DNA of 64,000 nucleotides, taken from the NCBI GenBank assembly GCA_037355855.1, contig CM074765.1:1798001-1862000 (forward strand). Reading direction: 5' to 3'. This DNA comes from Pseudo-nitzschia pungens. Its lineage: Eukaryota > Bacillariophyta > Bacillariophyceae > Bacillariales > Bacillariaceae. Below the pieces are notes generated by a model. The model made no database searches and was not told where the DNA came from. It was given only the letters and a program-made list of their open reading frames with translations. The position numbers and the translations under genes are program-made. Numbering within the stretch: position 1 is the stretch's first letter; each line of letters begins with the position of its first letter. Shown here in pieces: positions 17,202 through 29,284 of this stretch.

Positions 17202-18527
17202 CTATTCTGCACATAGATATCGTTGGCGGAATGATTTTGGGATCCTGTTCCAATCCTTGAACTTGTTGTCGTTGCGGCAAGCAACGAAATACCACGGTGA
17301 CTGTTTTGTGTCCGCTGTGCTTCCTTTATAGGCGGCAGCGGTCTCCAGTTTTCGAACCTTCTCTGGCAAGCGCTTGAGCTTACGGCACTGATGCAGATTG
17401 AGACACTCCAATTGCTTCAGGCGCCCTATCGAATCCGGAAGCGAGGAAATATTCGAATAGGAAAGGTTTAATCGATGGAGCTTTTTCAACTTGCTAATAC
17501 CTTCTGGAATTGTTTGCAAGTTCTTTGTGGACGAAAGGTCGAGCTCTTCCAGCGATTTCAGTTTTCCCATTGAAAAGGGCAAGTATAAAATGTTCGAATA
17601 GGACAGGTTCAGTTTGTTGAGCTTGCGAAGTCTGCCAATTTCCTCCGGTAGCCGCTGCAACTTAGTAGCCGAGTACAAATCGAGTTCCTTCAAATTCGTC
17701 AGACAACCGATAGCGCTAGGTATCATGAGGAGTTCTTCGCAGCCTCGCAACTCGAGACATTCTAGGCTCTTGAGCATGTGGAGGGTGTTGGGCAACACGA
17801 CCAGCCCTGAATCAACAAGTGAAAGCGAGAGAAGCTGCGTCAGTCGACCGATTTCATCGGGCAATTTTCGCAGTCGTTTGGTGAAGGAGAGATTGAGATG
17901 CTTGAGATTTTGGAGGTCTCCGATCCAAGGTGGGAGATAATCGATCAATATATTGTCGGACAGGTTCAATGTTTCAAGTGCGTCCAGCTTGAGAACGGAT
18001 TGAGGTATTGCCGTCACATAAGGGAACATGTTTAAGACATTGATTCGGTACTCACAACCAATAGAATCACTGTCCTTATTGATTGGTTTGTCAACGATTT
18101 GTTCCTCACTGCTGGTTTCTTTTATTACAGTGGGCTTCGTTGTTTTCACTATAGTTCGTGTGGCATCCAGAGTTGTCTCGCAATAATATCCATTTGACTC
18201 CATAAACAACCACTGATCCCTCAAAACTTCTTCCATTGTCAGATAATCTCTTTCATCGATTTTGAAATTTCGACTAAATATGACAACATGACGTTGTGGG
18301 ATCATCGGAGTAGCCGACGGTGGCATAGTTCCCGAAGTAGAATGATCCTTCAAAATCGGTCCCTTAATTACTTCAATCGTTTCCGGAAAATGTTGAGTAT
18401 CACCATGGTCCTCAATAGTCGTATCTGCTCCGCAAAACCACCAAGACATCCTTTCACTCAATTTTTGATCATTCTGTGATGTGACATGAGGAGTGAGTGT
18501 GGGAGTATTGCTTGTTTGTCGAGGCAT
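17202..18527 (-). CDS. Leucine-rich repeat protein
   Basis: A 441-aa protein, with the ATG at 18527 (MPRQTSN); the frame extends up with a TTG only. Residues about 1-175 are a polar N-terminal part with the block MSWWFCGAD. Residues about 185-410 hold about nine 23-24-aa leucine-rich repeats of the type LxxLxxLNLSxxxLxxLPxxIGxL, alternating NLS and DL/EL cores, as in plant Ras-group LRR (PIRL) proteins. A short C-terminal part follows (NKFKDWNRIPKSFRQRY). There is no signal peptide, membrane helix or kinase domain. It is likely an intracellular protein-binding scaffold; ligand unknown. Diatoms have many such genes. Confidence 0.8.
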   Translation of the reverse strand: MPRQTSNTPTLTPHVTSQNDQKLSERMSWWFCGADTTIEDHGDTQHFPETIEVIKGPILKDHSTSGTMPPSATPMIPQRHVVIFSRNFKIDERDYLTMEEVLRDQWLFMESNGYYCETTLDATRTIVKTTKPTVIKETSSEEQIVDKPINKDSDSIGCEYRINVLNMFPYVTAIPQSVLKLDALETLNLSDNILIDYLPPWIGDLQNLKHLNLSFTKRLRKLPDEIGRLTQLLSLSLVDSGLVVLPNTLHMLKSLECLELRGCEELLMIPSAIGCLTNLKELDLYSATKLQRLPEEIGRLRKLNKLNLSYSNILYLPFSMGKLKSLEELDLSSTKNLQTIPEGISKLKKLHRLNLSYSNISSLPDSIGRLKQLECLNLHQCRKLKRLPEKVRKLETAAAYKGSTADTKQSPWYFVACRNDNKFKDWNRIPKSFRQRYLCAE

Positions 18528-19183
18528 CGCGTGATCGATATCACCGAAAAACTGGAAACTGGAATTTTGCAAGATTTTTTGGGCGCTCTAGAATTCCACT
18601 TACACTAAAGTGTGATTTTACCTACCGTATGGCTTTACGGGTAACCTCATTGTATTCTACGAGTGCTGCTCTCTGACTTTGTGATAGTGATTGTTGCTCA
18701 TTGGCGATGGGAGTATAAAGCCCTTGTGGTCGCAAATGAGACAATTCCTCGCTGTTACCTTAGAACAAAAGCCCAACAAAAAACTCGGGAGTTTTGTATG
18801 GTTTCAAGTATGAAACTTGTGTAATTACGATCTTATTTTGGTCGCAGAGAATGTGTCTGAACTCTCGCTTTTGAATAGTAGACGTAATGAACTACCGACT
18901 ATCGAAAGGATTGCTTTACTTCGTGGTCGCACCATGTAGGTGACAAAAAATTTACAAGAGTGCTTCCCGCAACGGAAGCAAATTCGAAAACGGGAATGGA
19001 TATGATTTTTCCTCCACAAAAAAACATGTCAGTCACGGAGTTCGGAAACAAACTCTTGACTAACGAAAGACAACGCGATGAATAAAAATTAGAGTAAATA
19101 AATATTTGAATACAGATCACAAGCACCTCGCCATGTCGATCTGCACATTGACTATATTTCAACTACTGTATTTTATTAAAAAA
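18528..19183. other. Intergenic between LRR and aminotransferase genes
   Basis: 5' region of the LRR gene and 3' region of the aminotransferase, both on the minus strand. Frames at 18825-19019 and 18899-19162 overlap each other and show no recognisable domain. I see nothing else. Confidence 0.5.
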
Positions 19184-22100
19184 TCAAGCTGCTGTTGTCT
19201 GATCTTCATCGGCAAATCTAGCACAAAAGTTGTGATGGTGACTCGCGAATAGATCAATGGCTGGCATCATCTGTTCATCGGGTGGGAGAAAGGTTGTACG
19301 GAATCCATAGCGCCCTTCTTTTTGACCGAATCCACTTCCAGGCACAACGCAAATTCCCGTTTCTTCTAGAAGCGACAGACAATAAAACGTGTCTGGAGTC
19401 ATGTCATTTTTCTCGGCGTAAACAATGGCTTTGCGAGGGATCTCCACTCGTGGAAAGGCATACATAGCTCCTTCCGCAGGATTACAAGTGATCCCATTGA
19501 CTCGATTGAGTCCTTGTACCAACGCCCTAGATCGACGTTTGAGGCCATCGAGTATGTCCTCTTCTTCTTTGGCGAACAAATCGTAGGATTCATCGCCTGG
19601 TTTCGGCGGATTCACCATCAGACTCGTCATGATCTGTCCCGATACCGAGGAACACAAGGAACATGATGCGAGTTTGAACAATTGGGACTGCACGTAATCA
19701 TTAATGTTGTGGAGTTCCATGTAACCCCCTCTCCGCCCGCATTCTCCGATCAGTCCTTTGCTTGTGGAATGAAAACTAATCAATTGCAGTCGTTCGCAAC
19801 CAGGAGTCTGTGTGATACACAATAGAGAAACACCAAAGGATTCGAGACGCCTTCAGTAACCAGGTGGCGGAAATAAGTGTTGTTACCGATGCATAGATGA
19901 GGAACAAAACACTCACCTCGAGAGATACTTTTTTGGCACTCAAGAACTGTTTATCAGGGTTGTATATGTTCTTTTGATACACTTCGTCCGCCAAAAGAAC
20001 AATTCCGTTTTCGGTGCAAAACTATGACGCGAGAATAGGACGAGGTAGAATAGATCCAAGCATTGTATGCGTATTATGGTTAGGTGGGACATAATTTGTA
20101 TTCCGAACGTACACCGACACGAAAGGGAGACGGCATGCAAATAATTGCGGATGTGTTGCATAAGAGCGTACCTTACAAATGATCTCGAGTTCTTGGCGAC
20201 CAAGCACTTGACCGGTAGGATTTCCTACAACACGTCGCGATTCGAAAGAACAAGACGCATGGATTCGTTAACAGAGATGTGCACATTTCTTCTACATTCC
20301 ACACTTCATGGTTCGATAGAAAATAAAGGGAGTAGTTTATACAATTTGTACCCCTGCTTGACTTCATTTCTGCTCCGAAACGCCTTCCACTTACCAGGAT
20401 TGATCAGTACGAGTGCCTTGACTACGATTCCATCCTCTTGGGCACTTTTCAGTTCGGCTTCGAGTGTTTCTTTGGAAGTTGCCCAGCACCGCTCTTCGTC
20501 GAGATGGTAGTTCACCTGTGTGCCCGTCAATTTTGCAATGAGAGCCGAATACAATGGATATTGCGGAATCGGAACCATGACTATCGATGCATAATCAAAA
20601 ACCGATTTGCGCATATAGAAAGAATGAAAGAGACAGGACAATCCGATTAGTAAAGAGAATAGCAGAATGTATGATTCCTGACAATTTGATTCCGCTCCAT
20701 TTGGTTGACGAGCATTTTTGGCAACTCACCCCCGCATAATTCTGTCGACATTATGGATGTCAAGACCAACTCAATGGCTGAACTGGCACCATTCGACAGA
20801 AAAATGTTTCCCGGATACGCAGGATGGCCTCCGTCCCTCTCTTCGATGAACCTTGCGACGTCCTTGCGAAATCCGAGGGCGCCCTGTGATCCGGTGTAGG
20901 CCCCCGTGCCCGATCCTTCCAAGGCACGGTGAATGGTCTTTGCACGTTCTACCACATCCGCCGGAAACATGCGCAAAACTTCCGGGTGGTATATTCCGTC
21001 GTCTCCGAGATCCGTGAGTGCAGCGACCTGCCGGAAGAAGGTTATGGGCTGTTGGCCGACCGAATGGGGGTTTCCTGCAACGGACAAAAGGTGTTATGGT
21101 GTATAGTAAGCAGAAAGACCTCAGGTGGCAATCACGTAGTTTCTTCGTTCGATCAAAGCATCAACGATTGGAAAATTCATTTTGGTTCGTTCTTCGGTCA
21201 GCTTCAGGATGTGAGACATACACAAGTGATGACGTACCGATATTTGTGAAAATTATGTCCCTGCCCTCTTGTTGAAGCTGTATTCGTATCGAATCCACCA
21301 CACCGGGATTTGAGTAGTATCAGTAAGTCATTGAAAACGAGGTGTAGTTGAGCCTTTCTGTCTAGAAAAAGAGGAATAGTGTGGCATTGAAAACAGGAAA
21401 TGTACTTACTTCATCGGCCTTCATTACAATTTGGCCTCGAACCGCGTACTAAGTCAGATAGATTGATTGGCGTAATGGGATTGAGTTTAGTTTTTGAAGA
21501 AGAGAGCGTGCTTGAACACGAGTCACAAAGCACAACCAAAATAAACCGAATCACGTACCTGCATCCGCCGGACCGCCTGAGACATTGTATTCTTGTTCCA
21601 GGAATGGTAAATGTCGGCGTCGCCTTGGTGATTGCCATCTTTTTGTTTCTCTTCTTTCTCCTGTTTTTGCTGCTGGCGGTCCCCAACGTGGGCGTACCTT
21701 TGCAGGTAGTTGTTGGCAAAAACGGAATTTCGTTCGGCACCAAACTTTGTGGCCAGAATTAGCCATGACCTAAACTCGTCCAGATCCACTTCGTGATTGT
21801 GAGTTAGGTCGTCCAGCATCCGGAAGGCTCGGGGATGGACACCCCGCCGATGTACTGACTGTTCGAGAAAGAATTCGAGTTCCTTCTTGGAAATCTTCCC
21901 ATCGGAATCCTTGTCGATGGACCGAAACAGGTTTTCGGATCCTAATCCACAGGCCAGGTAGGTCTGCCAATTGCTTTTTTGCCAGGAAGCGAGGGCTTTC
22001 TCTTTGCTGGTGATCGAACATGATGACGTTGATGACGAGGTGGTTGTCGCCAAATTATAGCTGCCATTGAAATCTTTCGATGATCGCAAGGATGGCACTG

Positions 22101-22224
22101 CTGTTCCGGAGACCGTGTTGCAAACGGCAGCCAGGACGGAATGCTTGGCTTTCGTGCCAACCAATGGCGATCGGCCGAGGGGTCCTGCAGCGAAGGCTGA
22201 CAAGCGCAAATGGCCATAGATCAT
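19184..22224 (-). CDS. EF-hand / alanine aminotransferase fusion, 8 exons
   Basis: Deduced exons (minus strand, 5' to 3'): 22224-21559, 21448-21410, 21277-21238, 21074-20730, 20580-20395, 20224-20172, 20021-19917, 19807-19184. All seven introns are GT-AG and the joined CDS is 2058 bp (685 aa) with no stop. Residues 1-60 are a Ser/Arg/Ala-rich presequence, possibly mitochondrial. Residues 104-115 form a canonical EF-hand loop DKDSDGKISKKE, and 139-150 a weaker second loop. From YAVRGQIVMKAD onward the protein is an alanine transaminase: IIFTNIGNPHSVGQ, VPIPQYPLYSA, NPTGQVLG, LLADEVYQ, and SFHSTSKG with the PLP lysine, GECGRRGGY. It interconverts alanine and pyruvate with 2-oxoglutarate/glutamate. 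The EF-hand N-terminus suggests calcium control. The fusion lies within exon 1, so it is not an exon-joining artefact. The start is the first ATG; a GTG lies three codons upstream. Confidence 0.85.
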
Positions 22225-23317
22225 TATGATCACTAGTATTTTACAAAGTTATCGAGAGTTTTAACTAGCCAGAGCAAGACACTGTGATCTGAAAACTTGT
22301 GAAGAAATTGAACTGACTACGAGTATGATATTGTCTCCTGCTAGCTATCAGGGTCAGCGTGTAACCTAGCTATTCTTATTCATCTGGTTTTCGGGAGTTT
22401 CGAATAAGCATACCGGCATGTCTGGTGTGTCCCAGCAGTATGATATCACTGACAGAGACAGTATGTTGTGTTGGAATATATCGTCGAAAACAACATGAGT
22501 GTATAATTGTTCAATTCAAAGCAGAAAAAAATGAGAACATGGGACGAAGATTGAACTAGAAGTGAAAGATATCACTGGAACACAATTGCCTCCACTTCCA
22601 TACTATCGATGATTGATGTCTTTCTACCCATACTGGTACGCGTACTGGTGCAGTTCTGAGAAACGTGAAATGCGTCGTTTTGGCGAAAAAACGAAGGGTT
22701 CTCCGATGCTCCACCCATACTTTTTTTCAATCAATCCAATTGACCGAAACTAACGAAACCGACGAGTGTCGTACTGTACATGTGGTAAAGTTTGTACGTA
22801 CGAGTCGCACCGTCAGATGTATCATCAACAACAAAATAATAATAATACAAGTATAAAATAACAGTCCCTCTTGAGATCATTCGAATGAATCATCGGTTGT
22901 GAACATGTTGAAGAATGTACGGTACGTATGGCAAATGCGATTCATCAGCTTTCTTGTGTCTGTCATGTTATTTCGCGATTTTTTTCTAGAGGTTGTTCCT
23001 GTGTCGGAATTTACGCTATTACTTCCTGCTGTAAAGCAAGAATTTCAGAAGGAACTTCTTGTTACAACAAGAACAGGAGACTTTTTGTTTCGACACCTCG
23101 AATGCTCAGAATGTGGTAACGATGAAGATGAAGCAGATGTCTCTCACGGTACTAATGAAATGCTATGCTGTCCACCGGTTTTCAGTACTAGTCATTGCAA
23201 TAGATACAGACCGAGATTTGGATCTGCGAATCTACTGTAGTGAACAAAGTTACAGCATGCCATCCTCAATCTGGTGGTCTCAAACTAAAACTGGTTGTTG
23301 TAAACCTCCTCTTTCCC

Positions 23318-23348
<31 letters not shown>

Positions 23349-23786
23349 TATGTTTCGGCCTTGGTCTTTAACTTGCTTCTTCCACCTCTTTCAACCTACT
23401 TTGCATAATTTTTTTACATCTTACAAATTAGAATACTACTAGGAAGTACTAGTAGTAATACTAGTAGCAGGCAGTTGTTGACTGGGATGGGAACCGCCTT
23501 GCCAAACACACGTTTAGGTCACGATCAAGCAACAGCAGTACTACTACACCTTGCGAATAATTTTGCATTCGTGTCCCTTGTATTGGGACGACCTATTCGT
23601 CTGCTGATCGCGTACAAAAATTCAAGTCGGTCGTTTGAAAAAAATACTATTCATAAATGTCGTCATCGCACCTAGAATATCATTTTTGCTGCGTCCAGTT
23701 TGCCAAAGCGCCCTTGCTCACACGCTTGGTTTGCGTATCGTATCGTATCGTATCTGTTCGGTTCGCGGCCAAGAGTTGGTGATTCC
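22225..23786. other. Intergenic, 1.5 kb, no clear gene
   Basis: 5' flank of the aminotransferase and 3' flank of the lumen-protein gene. Contains a (GA)n run at about 23321-23348, CTAGTAGTA clusters at about 23440-23470 and a (GTATC)n run at about 23736-23752. Frames at 22899-23240 and 23059-23442 overlap each other on the same strand, with no domain or signal sequence I recognise. I do not call a gene. Confidence 0.5.
23321..23348. repeat. (GA)n microsatellite
   Basis: Perfect run of GAGAGA, 14 units, in non-coding DNA. Confidence 0.9.
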
Positions 23787-24690
23787 TCAGGCGTCTCCGA
23801 CCGGCTGGCTCTCCACCGCGGCGGGAGGAGCCGCTCCCACCAGAACAAAGGGATCCCCGACCTTGGACGTGATGGACCGGTTCAGCATGCCCAGGTAGGA
23901 ATTCATCGCCCGGACCGCGTTGTCAAACGACGCCTCGGCGGCCTGCTGCGACGGCGCCGATCGGATGTCGCCAATGTCCAGGTAGATCTCGTTGATGTAC
24001 CAGCGGGCCAGAAAGAGCTCGTTGGTGGTACCCGTGTTTTCCGACGCCAGAAAGGAGTTCGGCCAGCAGCCCCATGGGCCGGATCGAGTACTCGGGATCC
24101 TCCGGGGTCGTGATGGACGCGTAGTTCCCGGAGGCGACCTGCGGACCGAGCGAGGCCAGCTTGTCGATGCCCCGCTGCACGCGGTCGCGATACTTCTTGA
24201 GGCCGTCGTACCGCTGTTGGCTCAGCACAAAGGGCATCTTGACCGGGAAGGAGGTGTCTCCCTCCGGAATGAATTTGGGTGCCGTTCCGAACTTGTAGTA
24301 GTAGTCCTGACCAAAGATGACGTTGGAGTTGTCGTTGCGGCGGGAGGGACTGGCCCCGTCGTTTCCGACCCTGACCCCGACCTGGTAGTCGACGAGGGTG
24401 CCGCCTGGGGCAAACATTTTTTGTTGGCTTTCCTCTGCGAAAGCAACGTCTGCCCGTGTGGCTACGAGGGTGGTCACCGCAGTGGCGGCGGTTTGCCGGA
24501 TCCATTGGCGTCTGCTGCTGCTGTTCTCGGAACACGTGTCGCTGGCGTGCTCATCGGCCACTGCCAATTGGGTCGTTGCGATCCTTCCGGTAACATCGGA
24601 CGGAGAGGTGTGCATAAATCCCGCTGCCCTTTCCTGGAGCGCCAGGAACGACAGTGCCAGCAAGTTTGCGGCGGGCGAATAACTCTTCAT
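23787..24690 (-). CDS. Thylakoid-lumen protein, one +1 frameshift
   Basis: ATG at 24690. The N-terminus is bipartite: a hydrophobic segment with AAGFMHT, then a twin-arginine stretch SRRQWIRQTAATAVTTLVAT followed by ADVAFAEE, a typical Tat-type lumen signal. The mature part (FGQDYYYKFGTAPKFIPEGD, QQRYDGLKKYRDRVQRGIDK) resembles small lumen proteins of photosynthetic eukaryotes; no exact name. Near 24060 the frame breaks. The first frame ends at 23923 with an unlike tail. Skipping one base there continues as NSFLASENTGTTNEL and a helical FLARWYINEIYLDIGDIRSA to a stop at 23787. That continuation looks like genuine protein, so I read one gene of about 300 aa with one extra base (error or mutation). 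It is divergent to FBPase. Confidence 0.65.
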
Positions 24691-25297
24691 TTTGAACCAC
24701 TTGGATCGAAGCAGAGGTATCGATTGAGGAAACTTTAGTTGCTGTCAGCTCACAAAGTTCGCAACATTGAATGCGCAAAGTGGAATCGAGAGAGATTACG
24801 AATACCGGTATGATTTGCAAAAACGGAGGTTCGTTGTGTTGGATGTTGGATGACGGATGAAACAATCGTCATCTTTCGTGACTGAAAAAAAAGATTTCGT
24901 TTTTCGAATTTATGGCAGTACCAACACATATGTGAGTATGATTAATACTGACTATGACTACATACTAGTACGTACTCCGAACTCCGAACTCTTAGTCCCG
25001 CTTCGACTCAGAAAACCAAAAACGCAAGATTTAGATTTAGATTCGGAAGATTACAGGACTCCGAACACGCGTTGCTTGTCACCACCTTCATAACACGAAA
25101 GATTTTCTCAACGTGCCGCAGTTTCTGCCCGATGAAGCCACCATCTACAGATTTTTTGTCAGCGCCCACGAGTGTTGTTGCCGTTGGGCTTCTGATGTCG
25201 GTGCTTGTCTAGCTAGTATCAGATTATTGGATTGGCGTTGTTTGGAAACCAATCCATCGACGTTTCTCTTCCCGATTCGAAGGAAACGCACCGAATC
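24691..25297. promoter_or_regulatory. Divergent promoter region
   Basis: 607 bp between the lumen-protein ATG (minus) and the FBPase ATG (plus), so it must contain both 5' ends. No TATA or other element could be assigned with confidence. Both products are plastid proteins of photosynthesis, so shared control is possible (inference). Confidence 0.4.
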
Positions 25298-26686
25298 ATG
25301 TCTCGGGACGAGGCATCTCTTCGAGCATCACGAGCTGTTGGCAGCAACAGCCAAGCCTGGATTACTGCGTATCGTTCGGTGGTGCTGTTTCTATTGGTTG
25401 GCCTTGCGTCCGTCGTTGCCTTTTCTTCCAATCGCGCAATTATCACCACCAGCCACGCGTTCCAACCGGTCCAACAGCGCCACCACCACCGTCTTGGTCA
25501 AACCACCGCAACGTCGACGACGTTCCGGGCTTTACCCCCGGTATCGATGTCGACCTCCCGGCTCGAGGCAACGGTCTCCCTCAAGGAGTACCTGGAGGGA
25601 GAACTGGACAAGGGCACCATCGAGGATCCCGGCCTCGTCGACGTGATACTCGCCCTGGCCGATAGCTGCGCCGAGGTCTCGTTGCGATTGCAAACCCTGT
25701 CGCTGGGTTTGTTTCACTGCGACGCCGACGAAACCAGCAGTGGCAATGGCAATGGCAAGGAAGTGACCACCAGGGTGAACGTCCAGGGCGAGCAACAAAA
25801 AGGCATGGACGTTGTTGCCAACGACGTTTTCAAAACAAACCTCTGCTCGGTGAACTCGGTGGTAGCAATGGCATCGGAAGAAGAGGACTCAGTGATTCTT
25901 ACTCGCAACCGAAACACCGACGGCAACGACACCGATGGCAACGGATTCGAAGTGGCCTTTGATCCCCTGGACGGATCGGGAAACCTGGACGTCGACCTTC
26001 CGACGGGTTCGATTTTTGGCATTGCGCAGTGCCCAAAAGAAAACGGTAACGGAGAGAACGAAGCGTTCTTCTCCCGACCGGGATCGGCGCTTTGTGCCGC
26101 GGGCTATGCCGTGTATTCGTCCTCGACGGAATTCGTCCTGGCGCTGGGAACCGATCACCCCGACGGCGTCCTCGGATTCACGCTGGATCCCTCGCGGAGA
26201 ATGTCCGCATCCGCATCCACAAAACCCGGGGACGCCTTTGTCCTTTCGCGGACCGCCATCACCTGTCCGGACTCCGGTCCGTACTACTCCCTCAACGAGG
26301 CCCGGGCCCCCGACTGGCCAAGGGGACTCGTTCGGTGGATCGAGGACGCCAAGCGCGGGGCGACGCCCACCCAACAACTCTATTCGGCCCGCTACGTCTG
26401 CAGCCTTTGCGCCGACGTTCACCGGACCCTGCTGAAAGGCGGCTGGGCGGGAAACCCCCGGCCGCACCTCCGTCTTCTCTACGAGGCTGCACCGCTGGCC
26501 CTGGTCCTGCAAGCGGCCGGTGGGAGGGGCTCGGACGGGGTCCGGGACCTGCTGGAGATCCGACCGGGGGAGGGGAGCCTGCACGACCGGGTGCCGGTCT
26601 TTCTCGGGAGCAGGGCCGAGATTGTCGATCTGGTGGAAATCTACGGAGACGTCCAACAGATCGAGTCTAAACGGTACGAGGCCTGA
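25298..26686 (+). CDS. Fructose-1,6-bisphosphatase, plastid
   Basis: A 462-aa protein, ATG at 25298 (MSRDEASL); the frame above starts with TTG. Residues 20-50 contain a signal anchor (VVLFLLVGLASVVAF) with Phe after the cleavage site, fitting plastid import. The catalytic domain has KGMDVVANDVFK, the metal-binding signature FDPLDGSGNLDVDLP (about residue 220), a YSARYVCSLCADVHRTLLKGG stretch (FBPase: KYIGSMVADVHR) and LRLLYEAAPLALV. Class I FBPases remove phosphate from fructose-1,6-bisphosphate in the Calvin cycle or gluconeogenesis. The plant redox-loop cysteines are not clear here. The usual SS after the DG signature is SG. SBPase is less likely but not excluded. Confidence 0.82.
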   Translation: MSRDEASLRASRAVGSNSQAWITAYRSVVLFLLVGLASVVAFSSNRAIITTSHAFQPVQQRHHHRLGQTTATSTTFRALPPVSMSTSRLEATVSLKEYLEGELDKGTIEDPGLVDVILALADSCAEVSLRLQTLSLGLFHCDADETSSGNGNGKEVTTRVNVQGEQQKGMDVVANDVFKTNLCSVNSVVAMASEEEDSVILTRNRNTDGNDTDGNGFEVAFDPLDGSGNLDVDLPTGSIFGIAQCPKENGNGENEAFFSRPGSALCAAGYAVYSSSTEFVLALGTDHPDGVLGFTLDPSRRMSASASTKPGDAFVLSRTAITCPDSGPYYSLNEARAPDWPRGLVRWIEDAKRGATPTQQLYSARYVCSLCADVHRTLLKGGWAGNPRPHLRLLYEAAPLALVLQAAGGRGSDGVRDLLEIRPGEGSLHDRVPVFLGSRAEIVDLVEIYGDVQQIESKRYEA

Positions 26687-27185
26687 TCCATTCCTTCATT
26701 TTTTCGGGTTGGTGGGGACTCGCAACCCGGAATCGAGGGTGTGGCAGTGGACGGAGCAATCCCCACCAACTATTGATTCAGGTTACTCCCAAGGGATCGT
26801 GGTTCAACCGTGTGGTTGCTACTAACGAAACGTGATCAAACTACGAATTAGGTGCTTATTTATGGCTTATAGCAAGCCTCATTGCACGCACCAAGAATTG
26901 GCAGGATTTGTTATGAATTGCAAGGTACCGTAGCAAAAGTCAAGACGCGTTGGACGCACCAAGAATTGGTAGTATTTGTTATGAATTGCAAGTTACGGTA
27001 GCAAAAGTCTCTGGTGTACGGTACGCATTGTACGGGACCGGTACAGTTTTGTTAGGTCCAAGCCCCACTTACCCCCTGCGTGGCAAAATTCTCCCCGTTA
27101 CTTTGCCTCGTTCTTTTTGTATCGTATCGTATCGTATCGTATCGTGCCATGTCGTACCGTTCTCTTCTGTTCTGTTGTGTTCTGT
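26687..27185. other. Convergent intergenic with tandem duplication
   Basis: 3' flanks of FBPase (plus) and of the BTB gene (minus). A unit of about 55 bp, CGCACCAAGAATTGG-AG-ATTTGTTATGAATTGCAAG and onward, occurs at 26887-26941 and again at 26955-27009. A (ATCGT)n run lies at about 27121-27145. No gene. Confidence 0.75.
26887..27009. repeat. 55-bp tandem duplication
   Basis: Two copies, 26887-26941 and 26955-27009, differing at about three bases, offset 68 bp. Non-coding. Confidence 0.85.
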
Positions 27186-29253
27186 TCAATTCTTCGTTTG
27201 CCGCCGCGACTGGAGAAGTATCTCGGCGAGAAAGTTCGACGGGAGATGTCGCAGCGTTTCTGATAGGGCCTCCGGAGAATCAAAACAACTCTGAAAGGTC
27301 TCAAAGTCATTGGCAATGCTTCTTATGCACCGTCTCTGCAAACTCGTAAACTCGTTTCGGCTGTGCCCATCACTGTTGCCGGAGGCCAACGAGGCTGCCG
27401 AGGATTTCTGTGATGCCGTTGCCGTTGTCGGCTGTCGCTTGCCCGTGGGCTCCAGTACGACCCCGGTTCCCAGAAACTGCGACTCGATCGACAGCAGTGT
27501 CGGCGTCGCGGACACGTCAATGTACGGAAGGTTGTCCTCCGATGTGAGTCTCTGGAACAGCCTCGCAGTCAGAATGCTCTCGTTGGCAGAAGCGCAGATG
27601 CATGCCGCCTTGCTCCAGTAGAGCGACTGGGACACGATCAGTTCTTCCGTGTAGGTTTCGGGCTCCAGAATTCGGGCCTCCTCCAGTTGCTGGCTGCTGA
27701 TGCACAAAATATCCGCCATGAACTTGGGCGGCACCAATCCCGAGAGCTCGGGTTGTTCCGTGATCATCTGTCCGATCTTGGCCTTGCAGATCGTCAGCAG
27801 CTTGTCGGCCTTGGCCTTGGTCGCTAGGCTCAAAAACTCTCCGAGGTTTTTCAGGGAGAGGTTTTTCATGTAGAAATCCCCAATAGCCTTTTCCAGGGCC
27901 AATACCTCCATGAGTTCGGCAACCTTGAATATGTTGCAGGCCATGTCGGCCGTTAGTTTGTGTTTTGTTTCCTTGGAATAGTACAAAAAATCCAAGACCA
28001 TCGGAACGGCTCGTGCCTGGCTTTCCGAGGGGACATCGAGATGGGTTTTGTGTTCGCTTTTGGATCCATCGCTGCTGTCATTGCCGCTCGAGTTGCGATG
28101 CTTGTTTCTGCTTCTGCTGTTGATTTCTGGGATCTGGGCGTGAAGAGCCTCCCGGAGTTCCACTTCCTGAATGTCTCGGAGAATGCACTCACTCTTTCGA
28201 ATCCCGAAGGCCACCATGTTCTTGTGCAGGTAGTATACATCGACTCTGGGTTCACGATAAGTTCGGTCAAAGTAAGATATTTCCAGCGTCCAGTCGCTGA
28301 AACTGTCTTTGGGATCCGACTTCCAGCTCACCTTCTGTTTCGAGCGACTATCTTTCGGAGCACTGCGGTTTGAGTGAGTGCTGTCGTCTCCGTTGTCACT
28401 TGGATCGTGTGAAGGCACGGTCTCCAAGGCATGCCGGAATGCACCGCTGTTTGCCTCGGGATCCATGTGGGGATGATGGGGATTCATTCTCTCCCTCGAT
28501 CTAGATCTGCCACCGCCTTCCCTGTTGCTGTCACCCCAGCCACCTCCATGGGAATTTTGTTCGATCCCCGACGTTCCGTGTTGGAACAAATGGTATTTTC
28601 GGCTCACGCCATGATCGCTGTCCTTTGGTATCGGTGGTTGTCGCGGAGGGGAAACCCTTCGAACAATTGTAGTGCTCCTCCCTTGTCGATCGGCATTGGC
28701 TGTTATTATTATTTGTTGGTCCTCGCTCTCGCTGGTGATGTAATTGCTGCCGCTAAGTCTGTCATCGCTGCCGCTAAGTCTGCCATCGCTGCCGCTAAGT
28801 CTGTCATCGTTGCTGCTAAGTCTGTCATCGCTGCCGCTGCTTTCGGTGCGACTTCCACTATCGCTATCACTGTTGCTGGTGATGCTGCTTCTGCTGGCAC
28901 TGTCGCTGTAGCTGCCGCTGCGTTCGGAAGACGATTGGCTCCGACTGTTGCCGTGTCGCGGGCGACTGATGGGGTGATCAATCGTGTCTGGCACCCCGCC
29001 ATCATTGTGGTCATCGCTAGTTTCATTGCTCTCTCTCAACTGATCCCCCCGAATGACCATATTGGTTGGATTGCGCTTCGGGTGATCATTCGAAAAAAAT
29101 GTGTTGCTGATAATCTCCGTGTCGGCGTCGCTCCTGTAATCCGAAGCAGCTTTCATTATGCTGGCACTGCTGGCATTGGAAAACCTGGGTATACTAGCAC
29201 TGCTGGCATTGGAAATCCTGGGACCAGGAGGATCTCGTGTCTGCTTCTGATAC

Positions 29254-29284
<31 letters not shown>

